Source: Alphaproteobacteria bacterium UBA6149 (lineage in GTDB: Bacteria; Pseudomonadota; Alphaproteobacteria; Rickettsiales; UBA998). Taken from it: a stretch of 8,780 nucleotides of DNA. The stretch lies in assembly GCA_002423155.1 (NCBI GenBank), contig DIUV01000017.1, forward strand, positions 1-8,780, given 5' to 3'. Position 1 is the stretch's first letter; the number at the start of each line of letters is the position of its first letter. The notes under the pieces are model-generated. The model searched no databases. It worked only from the letters and a program-made list of their open reading frames with translations, and was not told the origin of the DNA. Of the stretch, positions 6,811 through 8,780 are shown piece by piece. Position numbers and translations under genes: made by a program.

Positions 6811-7000
6811 GTAGCAGTCGCAGTTGACTGCTACGGGGTGTAGTAACCTCTCTAAATGTCGGTTTTGTGTGACCGTTATCGCACTCCTCGTTTCGGCGGG
6901 GAGGTAATGGCGTATGTTCAGGCGCAAGCTAAAGGCTATTGCAGACCTTGCATTTAGGGTTTTACTAACTCCCCTGCCACCAAAGGTGTCGTTTTCTCTC
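6811..7000 (+). ncRNA. Candidate structured RNA of unknown family
   Basis: Three elements are visible. First, a hairpin GTAGCAGTC (6811-6819) with GACTGCTAC (6826-6834) around a 6-base loop. Second, an interrupted long stem closing about 140 nt: GGGG 6835-6838 with CCCC 6971-6974, TAGTAA 6841-6846 with TTACTA 6962-6967, and CTCTAAATG 6850-6858 with CATTTAGGG 6951-6959 (one G-U). Inside it are CGGT/ACCG (6860-6863, 6872-6875), CTCCTCG/CGGGGAG (6884-6890, 6897-6903, loop TTTCGG) and GCAAG/CTTGC (6924-6928, 6947-6951). Third, a weak CACC-AAA-GGTG hairpin (6978-6988) followed by GTTTTCTCTC. The order, ending in a possible terminator just before a gene, suits a cis-regulatory or phage-type antisense RNA. 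Strand is inferred from the downstream gene. I do not recognise the family. Confidence 0.4.
6976..7000 (+). terminator. Weak terminator-like hairpin upstream of the lipoprotein gene
   Basis: CACC (6978-6981) and GGTG (6985-6988) form a short stem around AAA, followed by the T-rich GTTTTCTCTC (6991-7000). The stem is only 4 bp, so it would be inefficient by itself. Its place at the end of the structured segment and 9 bases before a Shine-Dalgarno suggests attenuation or separation of a small RNA from the downstream genes. Confidence 0.3.
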
Positions 7001-7020
7001 AACCAAATGGAGATATTATA

Positions 7021-7635
7021 ATGAAGAGTTGGATTGTTTTACCTGCATTTTTGTTTTTATCTGCGTGCGTTTCCCCAATGGAAGATTCGCAAAATGCGCA
7101 GCTTTGTCAATCTTTGACTGGATTAGATGAAAACTCTGAAGATTTAAACGTATGTCGCCAATGGTTAAACAGTGTACTTATTGCAAAAGACCCTGAAAAT
7201 TTTGGATTATTCCCTATGAAGAAATTTTCTGATTTTGCGTGCAATGATTTTTATAAACTTACTAAAAATACAGCAAGTTATAATACATGCAAAAATAAAT
7301 ATTCTTCAATAGAGAATAAAATGAGGAGCAATGCACAAAGAATAGAGGATGAAGAAAAAAAAGCCATCGTAGAAAGGCGTAAAAGCCAATGTAAAAGCTA
7401 CGGATTTAAAATAGGTTCAGATTCTTTTGCAAAATGCATAATACAACAAGAAAACTCTGAAAAAATAGAAGAGCAAACAAAACAGATTATTCAAATAGAA
7501 CAACAAAAGATGCAAATGCAGCGCAATATGTTCAATCAAGAGATGCAATTAAGGGAAAAACAAATTATAAACCAAAGACCGCCAAGCTATAACTGTACGC
7601 AGACAGGAACTTTTATAAATTGCACAGGTTTCTGA
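7021..7635 (+). CDS. Lipoprotein of unknown function with CxxYGFxxG and C-terminal Cys-pair motifs
   Basis: I do not recognise a named gene. The 204-residue product starts with a lipoprotein signal: a positive Lys, a hydrophobic run and the lipobox LSAC with Cys16 as the lipidated residue. The acylated protein should be exported to the periplasmic side. The mature part has scattered cysteines, a basic coiled-coil-prone stretch (about 98-125), then CKSYGFKIGSDSFAKC (Cys124, Cys139). A long Gln/Glu/Lys/Met-rich helix follows (about 140-182), and then a short tail with NC-TQTGTFI-NC (Cys192, Cys201). The CxxYGFxxG...FxxC motif followed by a Gln-rich helix and a small Cys-containing tail is, as I recall, shared by many uncharacterised proteobacterial envelope proteins. 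GGAGA (7009-7013) lies 7 bases before the ATG. Base composition is clearly more AT-rich than engB-argB. It is probably co-transcribed with the next gene, 8 bases downstream. Confidence 0.8.
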   Translation: MKSWIVLPAFLFLSACVSPMEDSQNAQLCQSLTGLDENSEDLNVCRQWLNSVLIAKDPENFGLFPMKKFSDFACNDFYKLTKNTASYNTCKNKYSSIENKMRSNAQRIEDEEKKAIVERRKSQCKSYGFKIGSDSFAKCIIQQENSEKIEEQTKQIIQIEQQKMQMQRNMFNQEMQLREKQIINQRPPSYNCTQTGTFINCTGF

Positions 7636-7643
7636 TTGTAAAA

Positions 7644-8747
7644 ATGTTAGTAATTCAAATAGCTTTGGGTATTGTTCTCGGTTTTGTGATTTTAAAAAAC
7701 TTTGAACCAATTGTGCGATTTTCTATTAAGGCTGCTAAGTGGATAGGCATTGCTTTAATTGTAGCTGCAATCATTGGTGGTGTAATATATTCATTTTATA
7801 ATCAAGAAGAAACCATACCTAAAATTGTAACACGAATTGTTTATGTGGTTTTGGTAGTCGTAATCATATCAATTCTGAAAATAATTTTCAATATAGCTAT
7901 TGAATTTATTAAGAATATTGCCTTAAGGAACGATATTTTTTACAATTCAACATATTTAATATGTGTCGCTTTTAGACTACTTGCAAGGCTTAGTATAGGA
8001 ATTGCACTTGCAGGTGCTTTTATGTTCATAACATTGGTAGATGGTGGGTATTTGTCAAAATCTATTACTGAAAAGATTGTGAGAGGATTGTTAGCAGTTT
8101 TATCTATATGTTTATCATTATACTTTACAAGAAACAGTTTCTTTTTACCTGAAATTTATGTTGGTGGATGGATTGGACAAAAAAGAAATATTATTGGATA
8201 TTTAGCTGTAGCTTTTGTGGTATTTATTTTTATATTAATGTTATTTGAAAAAAAATCTAATGATGTTATTAGCAAGATAAAACCACATTATTCAGTTGAT
8301 AATGTGATAACAGCGAGTGGGCGGTGGGTTGAAGTTGATGAACCAGAACCAGACAAACCAATTATGCATGGTGCATCCTCACAATATATTAATAACAAAA
8401 CAATAATAGGCAGTGGACAAGAATTAAAAAACTATTTGCAAAAAAAATCAGATGAGAAAGATAATATATTTTCTAAAGAACTTGAAAAGTGTGAAATCAT
8501 ACAATCAACTAATAAAAACAAAATATCATGTTATTATGATTTATATAAATCCTATGATAACACGCTGAATAATAAATATATTAATATAATTAGAAAGTTG
8601 TCAGAACAAGAAAGAATAACATTAAAATTAGATGAGATAAAATGGATTAAACAAAAAGAAGATGTATGTGGACAGTATAAAACAAAATCAATTAGTTATA
8701 TAAAGGAAATCAACACATTAAAAGATTTTAAATGCCAAACCTCTTAG
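7644..8747 (+). CDS. Polytopic membrane protein with C-terminal LprI/DUF1311-like domain
   Basis: The 367-residue product has about six membrane segments in its first 210 residues (near 2-20, 29-48, 61-87, 100-127, 143-162 and 183-203). The soluble tail contains a Pro/Glu/Asp-rich linker and then a segment resembling LprI (DUF1311), a family that includes lysozyme inhibitors. In order it shows C-EIIQST, ISCYYDLYKSYDNTLNNKYI, a short helix, a Leu/Lys helix, and IKWIKQKEDVC. This fits the LprI pattern of C, C, Y, D-LN-Y, then W and C near the end. The loop after TM1 is basic, suggesting N-out and a periplasmic tail, though KK after the last helix weakens this. ATG 7644 is 8 bases after the previous stop with no good Shine-Dalgarno; TTG 7620 overlaps the previous gene and is less likely. 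Codon use is very AT-rich. Confidence 0.7.
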   Translation: MLVIQIALGIVLGFVILKNFEPIVRFSIKAAKWIGIALIVAAIIGGVIYSFYNQEETIPKIVTRIVYVVLVVVIISILKIIFNIAIEFIKNIALRNDIFYNSTYLICVAFRLLARLSIGIALAGAFMFITLVDGGYLSKSITEKIVRGLLAVLSICLSLYFTRNSFFLPEIYVGGWIGQKRNIIGYLAVAFVVFIFILMLFEKKSNDVISKIKPHYSVDNVITASGRWVEVDEPEPDKPIMHGASSQYINNKTIIGSGQELKNYLQKKSDEKDNIFSKELEKCEIIQSTNKNKISCYYDLYKSYDNTLNNKYINIIRKLSEQERITLKLDEIKWIKQKEDVCGQYKTKSISYIKEINTLKDFKCQTS

Positions 8748-8780
8748 ACCTTTAATTAGTCGCCCCTAAAAAACCCCAAC

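Larger units (their letters stand above)
6665..7020. other. Non-coding stretch between tRNA-Arg and the lipoprotein gene
   Basis: These 356 bases contain no credible gene. The left part (6665-6810) is unremarkable AT-rich sequence with no clear tRNA terminator. TTGCCT (6775-6780) with TAACTC (6798-6803) at 17 bases, or an isolated TATAAA (6804-6809), could form a weak plus-strand promoter. The right part (6811-7000) is dense in RNA-like folding, listed separately. A Shine-Dalgarno GGAGA (7009-7013) for the next gene closes the region. Confidence 0.6.

Noticed and set aside
6811..7000. A retron or group II intron RNA
   Set aside because: No reverse transcriptase is present nearby, and the flanking genes do not fit; the fold alone is not enough.
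6787..7002. A 71-codon open frame on the minus strand overlapping the folded region
   Set aside because: It has only a TTG start and no Shine-Dalgarno. It coincides with the inverted repeats that explain its composition, and its translation contains no domain I can name. A link to small phage-type peptides cannot be excluded.

Overview
The window looks like chromosome of a low-GC, flagellated, Gram-negative alphaproteobacterium. The main reason is the run yidD-yidC-engB-argB, a neighbourhood typical of Alphaproteobacteria. The YidC is the long Gram-negative form with a periplasmic domain, and the N-acetylglutamate kinase has the N-terminal extension seen in arginine-sensitive enzymes. The presence of argB argues against a strongly reduced intracellular Rickettsia-type genome. 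I cannot name the genus.

Layout: positions 1-144 hold an inverted-repeat element of the short dispersed type. A minus-strand class C26 glutamine-amidotransferase-like hydrolase (gamma-glutamyl-GABA hydrolase family) occupies 145-903. It diverges across a 126-base AT-rich gap from a plus-strand block: motA (1030-1833), motB (1839-2546), yidD (2547-2756) and yidC (2844-4574). The flagellar stator genes are joined almost without spacing to the membrane-insertion genes, where rpmH-rnpA would usually stand. Between yidC and the next genes lies a compact unit of a near-consensus sigma-70 promoter, two hairpins and a T-tract (4610-4709). This is either a small RNA gene of about 65 nt or an attenuated leader. 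It is followed by a 96-residue NYN-domain protein that seems to have lost its middle (4723-5013), then engB (5017-5634) and argB (5634-6539), which are translationally coupled, then tRNA-Arg(UCU) (6588-6664).

Right of the tRNA the character changes. Positions 6665-7020 have no credible gene but contain a striking foldable segment: a 9-bp hairpin, then a roughly 20-bp interrupted stem closing about 140 nt with internal hairpins, then a weak terminator. After it come two visibly more AT-rich accessory genes: a lipoprotein of unknown function with paired-cysteine motifs (7021-7635) and a polytopic membrane protein with a C-terminal LprI/DUF1311-like domain (7644-8747). The tRNA(UCU) neighbour, structured RNA and AT-rich cargo suggest an integrated element or its remnant, although no integrase or duplicated tRNA end is visible here.

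How the parts work together: MotA and MotB form the ion-driven stator. YidD assists YidC, which inserts inner-membrane proteins. EngB is a ribosome-assembly GTPase. ArgB performs the second step of arginine synthesis and happens to sit next to a tRNA-Arg. The two distal genes both predict envelope-located, cysteine-containing products and probably form one transcription unit.
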